Part shown: piece by piece, positions 1 to 64,000 of the stretch
Position numbering within the stretch: the first letter of the stretch is position 1
How the letters are laid out: every line of letters starts with the position of its first letter
Origin: Zoroaster sp. YZ-2022
Taxonomy: Eukaryota > Echinodermata > Asteroidea > Forcipulatida > Zoroasteridae
Assembly (NCBI GenBank): GCA_029582265.1
Contig: CM055826.1
Location: 35,782,127-35,846,126 of the forward strand
Length of the DNA stretch: 64,000 nt
Direction: 5' to 3'
Position numbers and translations under genes: made by a program
The notes under the pieces: model-generated
What the model saw: only the letters and a program-made list of their open reading frames with translations
Database searches by the model: none
What the model was told of the DNA's origin: nothing

Positions 1-394
1 AATTTATTATTGAATCTGTAAAGAGTCAGAAAAAAACACTCTTTGATCTTCGGTCTATGTCGGAATGACGCACAATTTAAAGGAGCGCGCGAAATGCAAA
101 CAAGAACCATAGAGGGCGCTTCGTAAATTTAAATAAGAAAGTAATATTTACATGAAAATGAATACCATGAATATTCAAATTAAGTAGAATAACACATCAA
201 AAAGGAATATACCAAAATTTAACTGGGGTGGCTTAAGTTATAACACTGCAATTTTAGTAACCGTGACAGATATTTGAATATGAACAGAAACTGAACTACG
301 GATGAAACATTATGTTAATAACACAATTTGTATAGAGAATTATATTGGGTTATGAATTCATGAATTCTTGAGTTATCTTATTGACTATGTATTT

Positions 395-1560
395 GTTTGT
401 AATACTCAAGATATCTTATGATTGAAAACTTTCAAACAAATTAAAATGTTTATGATATTCTCTCAGGGACAAACTGTGTTGTCTTTTGGGAAGTTATTAC
501 ATGGATTTTGTACAGATGAATACACATTTTAGGCAAAAAGAAAAGTCTCTGATTTGTGGTCTCCAGGCCTGTCGTCTCATACCCGCACGTCAACAGTTTT
601 AGTTTTCTTTTTTGTTGCTATGAAACGATGTCCAATTACAGCCAAAATATGACCAGAAACTGGAAACCTCTTTTGGCCTTACGTTGTGTACACGTTCTAA
701 TGGCAACATGCTCATTACGTCATTTGACTATGTAAACAAACATAGAATAAATGGCAAAAGTAAGAATTTTTATCTCATCCAAAACATTCATGGCTGCGAT
801 AGATCGGCTGATTTCATATAATGTAAGTTTGTTTTGCAATTACTGCCAGGTGATGATTTATTTGCAATTAGTATACATTAAGTTTCGTAGTATATTAGTA
901 TATTTAGTATATGCTTTATCTTGTTTGGAAACTGTTGCTGTCTTGAAAAAGACTGTTTATTGTCTGACGTTTGGTTTGTTTGTTTCACTGTCTTTCTGAC
1001 AACCTACTATTTGTGTACTACCTTCTATATGCACGTAGTTTTTGTACCGGTATATCATACAGCAAACGTTAAACCTTGGCATTACGATGGATCAGTACCA
1101 GAAATCAAATGCAATACCATGGTTCATTACCTCTCCTAACACCGTGCTCACGTAAAGTCGATTGAATGGCACACGGCCCATTGCTTCTTGTATAAACGTA
1201 TAGGTCTACGTGGTGTCTCTTAACAACCAAGTCTCCAGCCACGTTGTTGTTTTTTAATGCTGAAACTGCAGGGAGGAGTCAGACAACAGTATTTGAGGTT
1301 GCCTGTATTTGGGTTGCCTTTCATTTGTAGGCATCATGATTTAAAATATTTAATTGAATGGATGATATGAATATAAATTTTTAAAAAACATTGGAAATTC
1401 GTCTGATAGAAACATTGGTTAAAATGAATAGATGGTAATTTTACCATTACTGAATTATTTTTGTAGGCATATGCAGTATACACAAACTGAAAGTTTAACT
1501 TAACAATAATACAGAGACGCCAAGGTCAAAATTAAGGTACAAAATTAAGGTACAATAAGG
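395..1560 (+). repeat. Left copy of a dispersed repeat also found at the right end of the window
   Basis: The stretch from about 395 is nearly identical, base by base, to 61885 onward, including a long block around 540-760 matching 62030-62250. The left copy is continuous through 975, whereas the right copy has a LINE at the equivalent point. I see no convincing long ORF. It could be a mobile element or a low-copy duplication. The full extent is unknown because the right copy runs off the window. Confidence 0.85.
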
Positions 1561-3120
1561 GAATATTTTTGTCGGTCGTTTTGTCTCGTCTGTTTGTTTG
1601 CTCGTCTGTTTATCTACGTGTCAGACTCTATGTGGGGGGTCTCAGATTGTGTGTTCGTATGTCACTTTGTCTGTCTACCTTCCAATTATGTTTATAATTA
1701 TTTTAGTTAATATCTCTTGTTTTAAGGAAATAAATGCCCGAAAAGATTTCATGTCCTTGGTCCAATGTTGTTATTATTGTTTCTTGCATTGTCTTCTGTT
1801 AAGCACGCTTCGTATGATTAATTCTTGCAGAAATCTAGACGACGGTGACCTAAATGAGTAGTTGTTCTAACATTTTGTAAAATCTAAGTGCTTGACTTTT
1901 TAGGCATCATAATTTAAAATATTTAATTGAATGGATGATATGAATATAAATTAAAAAAAAAACTATATTGGAAATTCGTCCGATATAAACATTGGTTAAA
2001 ATGAATAGATAGTAATTTTACAATTACTGAATTATTTTTGTAGGCATATGCAGTATACACAAACTGAAAGTTTAACTTAACAATTATGGTGACCTAAATG
2101 ATGTTCTCAATCATAACATTTGTTTGCATTTTTTTCGTAGTACGTTATTGGGTTGGTTGACAGGCTGTTTTTTATATCTCGTTTGGAAACCTTGGCTATC
2201 TTGAAAAAAGGTACCGGCGGTTATGATCTGTTCGTTCGTCTGTTTGTTGTTTGACGTCTGGTATGTTTATTTCAATATCTGTATTATACAGCAAACGTAT
2301 AACGAAAAGGTACAACTTATCATCATAGCAACCTTGGTAGCATGGCTCTTTTGTCCAATTTTCAGAGACAGTACCATGCATTATTATGGTTCATTACGGT
2401 ACCTCTCCTACCACTGTGCATCACGTACAGTCAAGTTAACGGCAAATGGCCCATTGCTTCTTGTATAAAACAGGCGTCAGTGGCGTACCGGTATGTTATT
2501 GACCGAGTCTTTCTGCCAGGGATGTTATTTTTAAAATGGAGAAGGTGTATACGGGAGGAGTCATACAACAGTATTTGAGGTACCGTAAATTAAAATATTT
2601 CATTGAATGAATCATAGGAATATAAATTAGAACACAAAATTAGAAATTCATCCGGAAGAAACATTGGTTAAAATTAATAAATGAAAAGTTTACCATTTAT
2701 ACTGAATTGTTTTGTAGGCCTTCGCAGTATACACCAACTTAAAGTTGAACTTTATAATAACACAGCGACGCCTAGATCGAAATTAAGGTACAATGCAAAA
2801 ATAAATTAGAGAACATTTTTGTCTTTTTTCACATCTGGATAGTTGTTTGTTTGTTTGTTCATTTGTTTGCCTACGTGTCAGACTGTGTTTAGGTGTCTCA
2901 GATTGTGTGTTTGTCTGTCAATCAGTTTTTTCTGTCTACCTTACAATGACATAGGCCTATATATTTTATTTAACATCCTTCTTAGGGAAAGAAAATACAC
3001 GAAATGATATCATGTCTATGAACCAATGTCAGTCAAATTCAAGCACCGGTCCCAGGAATCGATTCCACAATGGTTCAGTTATTTCTCTTACACCATCTTC
3101 TTCTAAGCACGCTCCGTCGA
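880..3120 (+). repeat. Two diverged tandem units of about 1.25 kb
   Basis: Landmarks recur in the same order: a 'TTTGGAAAC...TCTTGAAAAA' block at 924 and 2180, a 'CTACGTGTCAGACT' block near 1614 and 2870, and an 'AAGCACGCT' block near 1801 and 3108. The spacing is about 1256 bp. A smaller block beginning with an AATTTAAAATATTTAATTG-like stretch occurs at 1329, 1903 and, more diverged, about 2585. Short ORFs here look incidental. Confidence 0.75.
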
Positions 3121-3736
3121 ATCCCAATATTAATTATAAATATTTTTCAGGATTTGTTTGCTACAAAAATAAGCGGTAAAGGTACTTGACAGAATAGTTT
3201 GAAATGTTTGTGATTAAAATAAACTGAAATAAACCTAAATTCATAAATAAATGTAAAGTGACAACAGGATTTGCCAGTTGATTCATAGCTGGTTTCGAAG
3301 ACTTGTACATAGTCTCGATTCAAGACGATGTTTTGTTTTATTTTTAATACCAAATAGACTGATATGACCGATATGAACTGTATCTTAAAAGTAGCGAAGA
3401 CGTAATTCAGAAAAAGAGAAAAAAGTAAAAGCCTGCTCTTAAACTCTCTGCAAATAATAATATTGTCGTGTCATCTACTCGTTATGCCCATTCACCACCA
3501 TGAGAAATGAAACTTAAACAAAGTAACAAACCAAAGAAAACAACCACATTATTTTACGGTGCTTTATTTACCATCAATGTGAGAAGGAAATATTTAATAT
3601 ATACTAAATTAATCTTATTAATGTATCCTTATTGCTAGAATATGGCTTCAATCAGGATACAAGTATCTCCCAATTGGGGTAGTATGTTTGACGACTCCAT
3701 GAGCAGCAGTAATGCAGAATTCGTGGGATAAAACAG
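3121..3736. other. AT-rich intergenic stretch, nothing recognised
   Basis: No protein similarity, RNA gene or clear repeat structure was recognised on either strand. Confidence 0.5.
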
Positions 3737-3978
3737 TCTTTAAAACTGTGTTTGTATGTTTATGATACACGATCCCACGGCGCTGCACGAACGCTACAAT
3801 CACGAACCGCTACCACACACACGAACCGCTATCAAACACAGAAAAGGGGGAAATCACTACGCATGCGTCAATTTTGAAATGATAGTGCGGCCCACATTTT
3901 TGGTGCGCACGCGCATAAACAACAACGTACTGCCGTGTTCACTGATCGTGTATCAAAATGATACAAACACAGTTTTGA
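3737..3978. mobile_element. MITE-like element with ~35-bp terminal inverted repeats
   Basis: The left end reads as 'AAAACTGTGTTTGTATG' followed by 'GATACACGATC'. The right end (about 3943-3978) is its reverse complement, through 'GATCGTGTATC' and 'GATACAAACACAGTTTT'. The element is about 240 bp with no coding capacity and includes internal iterations of 'CACGAACCGCTA'. Related partial copies lie at 11391-11624 and, inverted, at 50109-50229. A flanking target duplication could not be fixed. Confidence 0.75.
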
Positions 3979-4169
3979 ACCAAGACTAGAGATAACCCAG
4001 TCTCCCCACACAACGTTGTTCGGCATATCTGTATGATATGAAGCACTTTCTGGCCACGTCATATGGTCATGGTGCGAATTCATTCATTCATTTGAATGAC
4101 TGCAAATTCAACGACATTCTAGCTGGGGGGAAGGGGGGGGTGGGCTTTTGAGAATATTAAGTAATATGT

Positions 4170-4452
4170 GTAGCTTTGCATGGTGAAAAGCATATTAGTA
4201 AAGACTGCGGTGACACCATGTCAAATTCTCAAATTGAGTAGTAATTAGTTCTGGAAGTTACAAGCTGACGTTGAGAATATTGTAGTTGTGCGTGATTGTA
4301 GTTACATAGATGTACATCGACAAACAACAATCTTTCAAGTCTTGACAAACCATGATTATCTGTCCAAATCTTGACAATTATTCAAAAGAGAATTTCACAT
4401 GGTGTCACCGCAAACAGTCTTTATCCCTTTCACCATGCAATGCTACAAATAT
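4170..4452. mobile_element. Inverted pair of Penelope-like element termini
   Basis: The plus-strand arm at 4170-4256 starts 'GTAGCTTTGCATGGTGAAAA' and contains 'GCGGTGACACCATGT'. The minus-strand arm at about 4379-4450 is its reverse complement ('ACATGGTGTCACCGC' through 'TTTCACCATGCAATGCTAC'). About 120 bp of unrelated sequence separates the arms. The same terminal sequence ends the coding Penelope-like copy at 22190-23480, so this is a non-coding derivative of that family. Confidence 0.75.
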
Positions 4453-6435
4453 TGTATATTTCTATGAAACTTTACATGTTTCTTTTATGTTTTAAGGTCA
4501 CTTTAATTGCTTATTATATTGCATCAGCCAATTCTTTATTTATTTTCGAGAAGTTTTTAAGAAAAGTATTTTTTGTGTTCGAAATTTTGGTTTAAAATTT
4601 CAGGGTTCTTCGATCAAGGAGTGATCCATAATTTACAGCCACAAAATGCAATACATATTTCAATATTTCAATAAAAAATATAGCTAATATAAATACAGTC
4701 ATCTATGTTGTTAAAAAAGGGCCTTCGAAATATGAATTATTCAACTGAAAATCATAGTGGACAACAGTGTATCCATGTTGCCATTAACAGGATGTGGATG
4801 TTTTAATAAAGGAATACAAGTTAGAAATAGAATAAATGTCGCGGGGTCTTTACCGTAGGTTAATGACCGTGACCACGGCACGTACACCCGTGATCACGCC
4901 CAAACACACTCGAAACTATGGATGGAGAAAACGCTGCAGGGGAAAACCTCCTGTGCATTATCTAGTATGTGATAGAAGGACGAGGGCTTTGGACATATTT
5001 TAGGGTTGGTGTATTATTATAATACAGTTATTCCTCCCTTGTGGAAGATTTCTACTCTCATAAAAACAATTTCATCAAAATTAATATTCACATTATATCA
5101 TGCTCTGTAAAGCTATGCAGCTACAGCCTGAACGTTGCAATTCATATCAAAACCACCATTCGAGTCTAAAATTAAATAATTAATATTATTATTTTTTAAA
5201 TTATTTCATCAAATTGTCTTTAACCACAATATTGTAATGATAATGTTTTACTATAAGAAAGGTTGTAGCTGCATACATTAATGCCGAAGTCATCTAAGTC
5301 ACTACATTCTGATTCATATTCTAGATCACTTGAGCAGTTTTGATTATTGATGAATTGAGCGGATACCATTTGAATAATCTCGTCTAAACTCTGACAAGAA
5401 CTGTTGAATTATGACAGCTGAATCTCTTTACTGATGCAGATTACGTCCTCATGGTCGATTTATTTAAACCATGACAAAATATTTAAATATTTAAATTTTG
5501 AATTTCTCTTTTTCTAGGTTCACCAAAGTATTGAGCTTTCAAATAAGATATCGAACTCAAGAAATCATTAACGTAGAATTCAAGATCTTAAATAAAGTTA
5601 TGAATTTATCAAGGTGCATTAAAAATACTAAAATTCGGTGAAAACTGGGCGGAGCCAGTGACGCAGATTTCTTGTTACGATTTGGGGGACTGTAGGAATT
5701 ATGACATACGACCTAGCCGCCCAGACAGATAACTCCCTATTTAAAAACTATTTATTAGCAAGCACGGAATTTGCAGCTTTAAACAAGAGCAAATTAGCTA
5801 AAATACTTATATCACTGCAAGCATTTTAAAAACATTTCACAAGGTTATTTAACTACTCATGTTTAACATTTTTAGTTGTGTTACATTTAACAATAACGTA
5901 ATGCCGAGTCCAAAGCTTGAATCACTTCACACTGATAATATCAAATCGCTAAGGACATACATGTACATGTGTACCGGTATATATTTAAAACATAAATATG
6001 GCCTAATTGTTCAACATTTTGAATTACTCAAAAAGAGATTATTACTATGATGACATCACAAATTTATTTTATAGTGAGTCCAGATACTTTGAAAACATTC
6101 AGGATTGTTCTTGAGATTTAGCAGTGGGATTTAGCAGATTTAGCAATAGCAAAACGATTGAGGCCTATAATAACAGATCTGAACAAAACTTCACGTAACT
6201 TTTGTTCACAAATCCGTTGAGTTATTGGACGAGAAAGTCATTTGAATTAAAGTTGTAAAATCGACACATATGAGCCTAAAATATCGTTCTCCTCCAACAC
6301 CTCTCTGGCTGGATTTGCTCATGGTTCTGTTAATTTTTCAATTGGTTATGCTTAGCTGAGCATTGTAATTCCTAAATGGGCTGTCAGGGCTGTGACCCAT
6401 TGGACCAATATGTTAGACCTAGGCTATGTTGGAGG
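4453..6435. other. AT-rich stretch without recognised genes
   Basis: No coding similarity was recognised. ORFs are short and show no domain motifs. Confidence 0.5.
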
Positions 6436-6439
6436 TTTC

Positions 6440-6795
6440 ATAGTTCGGACGGGCCATTAGTCCGACAGGCCAATTTCTGCGACGTCGGAAAATTGAGATG
6501 TTGGACTTATGGATTGCCTTAACTGTGGGCAATAATACAACAAAGATTCATTAGTCCGACTAAGGAGGATCCGACGAAAGGATGAAAGATAAAAGATACT
6601 GCCACAATTGTTGTGTCGCCGTTCAAATCACCTGTATATGGGCGATAGGGGTTGGTGTGTCTAGACAAGACAAATTACAACAAATTCTAATGGCCTGTTG
6701 GACTTATGGGCTGTCGGAATATCGGTTAAAAGAACCATTGGTCTAGAAGACTATCGATGCATTTTAAGGACCGATAGTTCGTCAGATTTAATAGA
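6440..6795. repeat. Repeat with iterated 'ATTAGTCCGAC' motifs in both orientations
   Basis: The motif CATTAGTCCGAC occurs at about 6459 and 6550. Related forms such as 'GTCGGAA', 'GTTGGACTTATGG' and 'ATAGTTCGTCAGA' recur through 6790 on both strands. Iterated short motifs in both orientations, without an ORF, suggest a non-autonomous transposon. I could not define its termini. Confidence 0.4.
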
Positions 6796-7012
6796 AGGGT
6801 GTACAACATTTTAAAATTATGATCAACAAAAAGGTGATGGTTTCTGATATCCAGAGAAATTATTCCGTCTCACTCGTTATCAGTTTTTAAAACGTAATTT
6901 TTACACATTGTTTAATGAATCATGGCCGTGATCTATTTTCTTGAATATAAACAAATATAAATGAATTTCTAATTGTTTACATTAAATGACAGAACGAAAT
7001 AAACTGAAACTG

Positions 7013-7222
7013 CATTAAGATACATATTTTAAGGTGTTAAATCTCTTTCAAGCTTACTTGGTGTAAAGTTAGTAGGCCTACAAGTATTAATCCTCATGGT
7101 TCTGTCTGAAGTGTTTTCATTAAGATACATATTTTAAGGTGTTAAATCTCTTTTAAGCTTACTTGGTGTAAAGTTAGTAGGCCTACAAGTATTAATCCTC
7201 AGTGTTCTGTCTGAAGTGTTTT
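7013..7222 (+). repeat. Tandem duplication, two 105-bp units
   Basis: The unit beginning 'CATTAAGATACATATTTTAA' starts at 7013 and again at 7118. The two copies differ at only a few positions, so the duplication is recent. Confidence 0.9.
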
Positions 7223-7574
7223 TATATTAGAGAAGAAAACAATTGAAACGTTTTAAAAGCGTAGGACTAAAGAGTATTTTTACAGTTTTTGTCGTTTTCT
7301 TGAAAACGTTTGCAACCATAGATGGTTGAAATAAAAGTACGTTTCCACCAATACCAAGTTGTATCTTCTCATTAAGGTCAGAATATCGACATATCAATCC
7401 CTACTTCCTTCATTATACTGATATGTTATCCAACAATCTGGTAGAGTGGAGGATCATGTAATTCAGTTAGTTAATTAACCTGGAGTAAAATGTAGGAAGG
7501 AGCAATATCTGAGCTTTTAGAAAAGTTATGTAATTCACACCTAGAATGCCTGCTATGATTCAACATAAAAAATA

Positions 7575-7580
7575 TTTATT
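7575..7580 (-). terminator. Polyadenylation signal AATAAA of the minus-strand host gene
   Basis: TTTATT on the plus strand reads AATAAA on the minus strand, about 83 nt downstream of the exon 4 stop codon at 7663-7665. This is a normal placement for the 3' end of a short 3' UTR. It supports exon 4 as the terminal exon. Confidence 0.6.
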
Positions 7581-7662
7581 GTAGCTACCAAATGTACATC
7601 ATCTAGCTGCGCCCTCTGAATATAATATCTTGTATAACATAAAGTGTATTTCTTTGTTCTTC

Positions 7663-60195
<52,533 letters not shown>

Positions 60196-60783
60196 GATGA
60201 CGGGCAGTGTATGCCTTGGATCACCGTAAAACACGCAGAGGTACTTGGGATTGCTGTTCCAAAAGTAACGTTAAGTACTACCGAATCCTACGGTTAAACT
60301 TGTCGACTGACTTCAATCAAACAATTATTTGAATCTGCTATCAAAATGTACGTTAATCCTGACGGTTACAGGCTTAAACCTGTCTGTTTCCAAAATTACA
60401 CATAAAGCCTAATGTACACCAATGAAGACTTCACGTGGTCATTCAGAATTATTAAAAAGAAGAAACGGGCGTAGCAACGTTGTTTCAGCTTTCCTTTTCG
60501 ACGCTTTCTGACATGTGCTTAGAGAGGAGCACGGGATAGATAAATAAAAACACTTGATCATTTTCCTATCTCAACCTCCTCTCTAATTGTGAGAACAATA
60601 ATAGCAACAAGTAATAGACGACTAGGGGGCCTATATGTATAAGTAACTTGTCAATATAGGTACCTTGACCGTGAAAGAAATCACGGAACCGTCGCTGATT
60701 TCAAAGGGTTACGTCTTTTGTTAAATTTCAATCAATACTCAGAGAAAGCTTAGGAGCGAGAATCTATATATAATCTATATATA
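60196..60783 (-). promoter_or_regulatory. Presumed 5' flank of the host gene
   Basis: On the minus strand, TATATATAG-type sequences lie at about 60765-60786, some 570 nt upstream of the ATG and next to a Penelope end. Whether they act as the promoter cannot be told. No other core element was recognised. Confidence 0.25.
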
Positions 60784-60892
60784 ACCTCCAGTTCTTTTCA
60801 GAACTAATTACTAGTCAATAGAGAATTTCACATGGTGTCACCGCAATTAGTCTTCACTTATCCTCTTCACCATGCAAAGCTACAAGTTTTAC
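60784..60892 (-). mobile_element. Solo Penelope-like terminal fragment
   Basis: 'CCTCCAGTTCTTTTCAGAAC' through 'TCACCATGCAAAGCTAC' matches the 22190-22285 terminus. It lacks the hammerhead-like hairpin. Confidence 0.8.
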
Positions 60893-61555
60893 CAATTGAT
60901 ATATTGTGCGCCCCCCCCCCCCACATCCCACATTTTACAGTCGGATGAATCCGCATTGATTTTGGACAACTGGACACGGCCTGTTGGAATCAACGATCGT
61001 GGCTCCCTTCGTATGCCATGAAATTTATATAATGTTTCAATCTGAGGGATATTTTAAAATATGGAAAAATATTTTCTTTTAATTGAGAAAGGCATACATG
61101 TAGACCTACATGAATTTTATTTAAACTGGGGTTGATGACATTGGTTGTTTTCTAACCAAATACAGAAAGTGATTAAGATAGTAAAGATAACGTCATGGTA
61201 GATAAAGACTAGAGGGCGCAGTCGCTATGTCGTGTACGGTACGGAGTCGTGCCACTGTGGAGACACGGCCATCATTACTGAAGTGGGCAACATTGAATGC
61301 AAAATGCCTGGATGTGCCCACGAAACAGCACGTTACGCCATGGTCTCTGAAAAACGGACGGCCGTTTAAAGTTAATTTGTAGGTATTATTTCATTTGTTT
61401 CGACCTGAATGAACGATAATTTATCCGAAAATTTTCCTCACAAACAAGCCTTCTTCAGCTATACGAAACGTGTACAACACCTACCCACGGATGTGATTTT
61501 ATTTCCTATGATGATGTGTTGCATATGATTTGCATACATAATCATTTTCAGTAGA
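60893..61555. other. Stretch with a C-run and no recognised gene
   Basis: A C-run lies at 60911-60922. Nothing else was recognised. Confidence 0.4.
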
Positions 61556-61562
61556 TTTTTGG

Positions 61563-61750
61563 TGTACAGACTGCCTTATATCGTAAACAGACTGCCTTAT
61601 ATCGTAAACAGACTGCCTTATATCGTAAACAGACTGACTTATATCGTAAACAGACTGCCTTATATCGTAAACAGACTGCCTTATATCGTAAACAGACTGC
61701 CTTATATCGTAAACAGACTGCCTTATATCGTAAACAGACTGCCTTATACT
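61563..61750 (+). repeat. 21-bp minisatellite 'ACAGACTGCCTTATATCGTA'-type
   Basis: Nine units, nearly identical. An ORF through it is an artefact. Confidence 0.95.
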
Positions 61751-62466
61751 ACCAAATTATATGAAGATCAAAATGTGACGTACCTATGTAGTCATATTGC
61801 TTGACAGATTGTCTCATTTATTGTATTAATGCAAATTAATACTGGATTTATGCAAACGAGGGAGTTATCCTATTATATTTGTATGTAATATTCACTATAT
61901 CTTATGATTGAAAACAAATTAAAATGTTTATGATATTCTCTCAGGGACAAACTCTATTGTCTTTTGTGAAGTTATTACATGGATTTTGTACAGATGAATA
62001 CACATTTTAGGCAAAAAGAAAAGTCTCTGGTTTGTGGTCTCCAGGCCTGTCGTCTCATACCCGCACGTCAACAGTTTTAGTTTTCTTTTTTGTTGCTATG
62101 AAACGATGTCCAATTACAGCCAAAATATGACCAGAAACTGGAAACCTCTTTTGGCCTTACGTTGTGTACACGTTCTAATGGCAACATGCTCATTACGTCA
62201 TCTGACTATGTAAACAAACATAGAATAAATGGCAAAAGTAAGAATTTTTATCCAAAACATTCATGGCTGCGATAGATCGGCTGATTTCACAAAATGTAAA
62301 TTTGTTTTGCAATTACTGCCAGGTGATGATTTATTTGCAATTAGTATACATTTGTTTATATATTAGTATATAGAGTTTATCTCGTTTGGAAACTATGGCT
62401 GTCTTGAAAAAGACCGATGGTTGTGATCTGTTTGTTCGTCTAACTGTTTGTTGTCTGACGTTTGGT

Positions 62467-63550
<1,084 letters not shown>

Positions 63551-64000
63551 GCTGACGGTTTGTGTGTTTGCTTCACTATCTTTCTGACAACCTACTATTT
63601 GTGTACTACCTTCTGTATGCACGTAGTTTATTGTATATCATACAGCAAACGTTAAACCTTGGCGGCATGACGGTACCACGAATCAATTGCATTACTATGG
63701 ATCAGTACCAGAAATCAATTGCAATACCATGGTTCATTACCTCTCCTAGCACCGTGCTCACTCACGTACAGTAGATTGAATGGCACACGGCCCATTGCTT
63801 CTTGTATACACGTGGTGTCTCCAGGTCTCCAGCCACGTTGTTGTTTTTTAATTAATGCTAAAACTGCAGGGAGGAGTCAGACAACAGTATTTGATGTTGC
63901 CTGTATTTGATGTTGCCTGTATTTGGGTTGCCTTTCATTTGTAGGCATCATGATTTAAAATATTTAATTGAATGGATGATATGAATATAAATTAAAAAAA

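Overview
This is a eukaryotic (metazoan) genomic window with split genes, consensus GT-AG introns, tRNA-derived SINEs, APE-type LINEs, Penelope-like elements, MITEs and trinucleotide arrays. The repeat mix suggests a marine invertebrate, possibly a deuterostome such as an echinoderm, hemichordate or cephalochordate; the phylum cannot be fixed from sequence reading alone. No prokaryotic operon, rRNA gene or CRISPR array is visible.

Host gene. I assemble one four-exon gene on the minus strand: exon 1 at 60138-60195 (signal peptide), exon 2 at 53302-53535, exon 3 at 50789-50974 and exon 4 at 7663-7946 (stop codon, then AATAAA at 7575-7580). All introns are phase 1 and the exons sum to 762 nt, or 253 residues plus stop. 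The product looks like a small secreted protein with a cysteine-bearing N-terminal part and a beta-rich C-terminal domain that resembles FAMeT-like domains. The last intron is about 42.8 kb and holds most of the window.

Nested insertions in the last intron. A composite repeat, whose uninterrupted copy lies inverted at 11663-12840, is present again from about 18700 to 50062. It is interrupted by a full-length RTE-like LINE (19008-49510, minus strand, 10-bp target duplication GACTTTTTTA). The LINE is itself split by a 27,240-bp element (20691-47930) with about 47-bp inverted termini and a 4-bp target duplication TGGT. Removing that element and one TGGT restores the LINE reading frame across the junction (1002 codons including two TAG stops) and leaves a LINE of about 3.26 kb. 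The 27-kb element holds a decayed multi-exon transposase-like gene (21320-28080), two Penelope-like retroelement remnants, the last two exons of a GGA-type clathrin adaptor gene (32519-33139), several MITE-like elements, a SINE, and a 7.3-kb fold-back structure (about 38515-45800). The fold-back consists of inverted arrays of A/B-box-bearing tRNA-like units around a head-to-head 300-bp satellite.

Flanks. From 1 to 7.6 kb there are tandem and interspersed repeats, a MITE and a Penelope-end inverted dimer. From 9.6 to 18.1 kb there are a MITE, two 5'-truncated LINEs, one ending in a 2-kb TTA-based array, and a 1.2-kb TIR element full of GCGTATG motifs. From 51 to 58 kb there is a repeat family in inverted modules, one copy carrying a SINE whose empty site is also in the window. 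The first and last kilobases of the window are copies of the same repeat; the right copy carries a LINE insertion that the left copy lacks.
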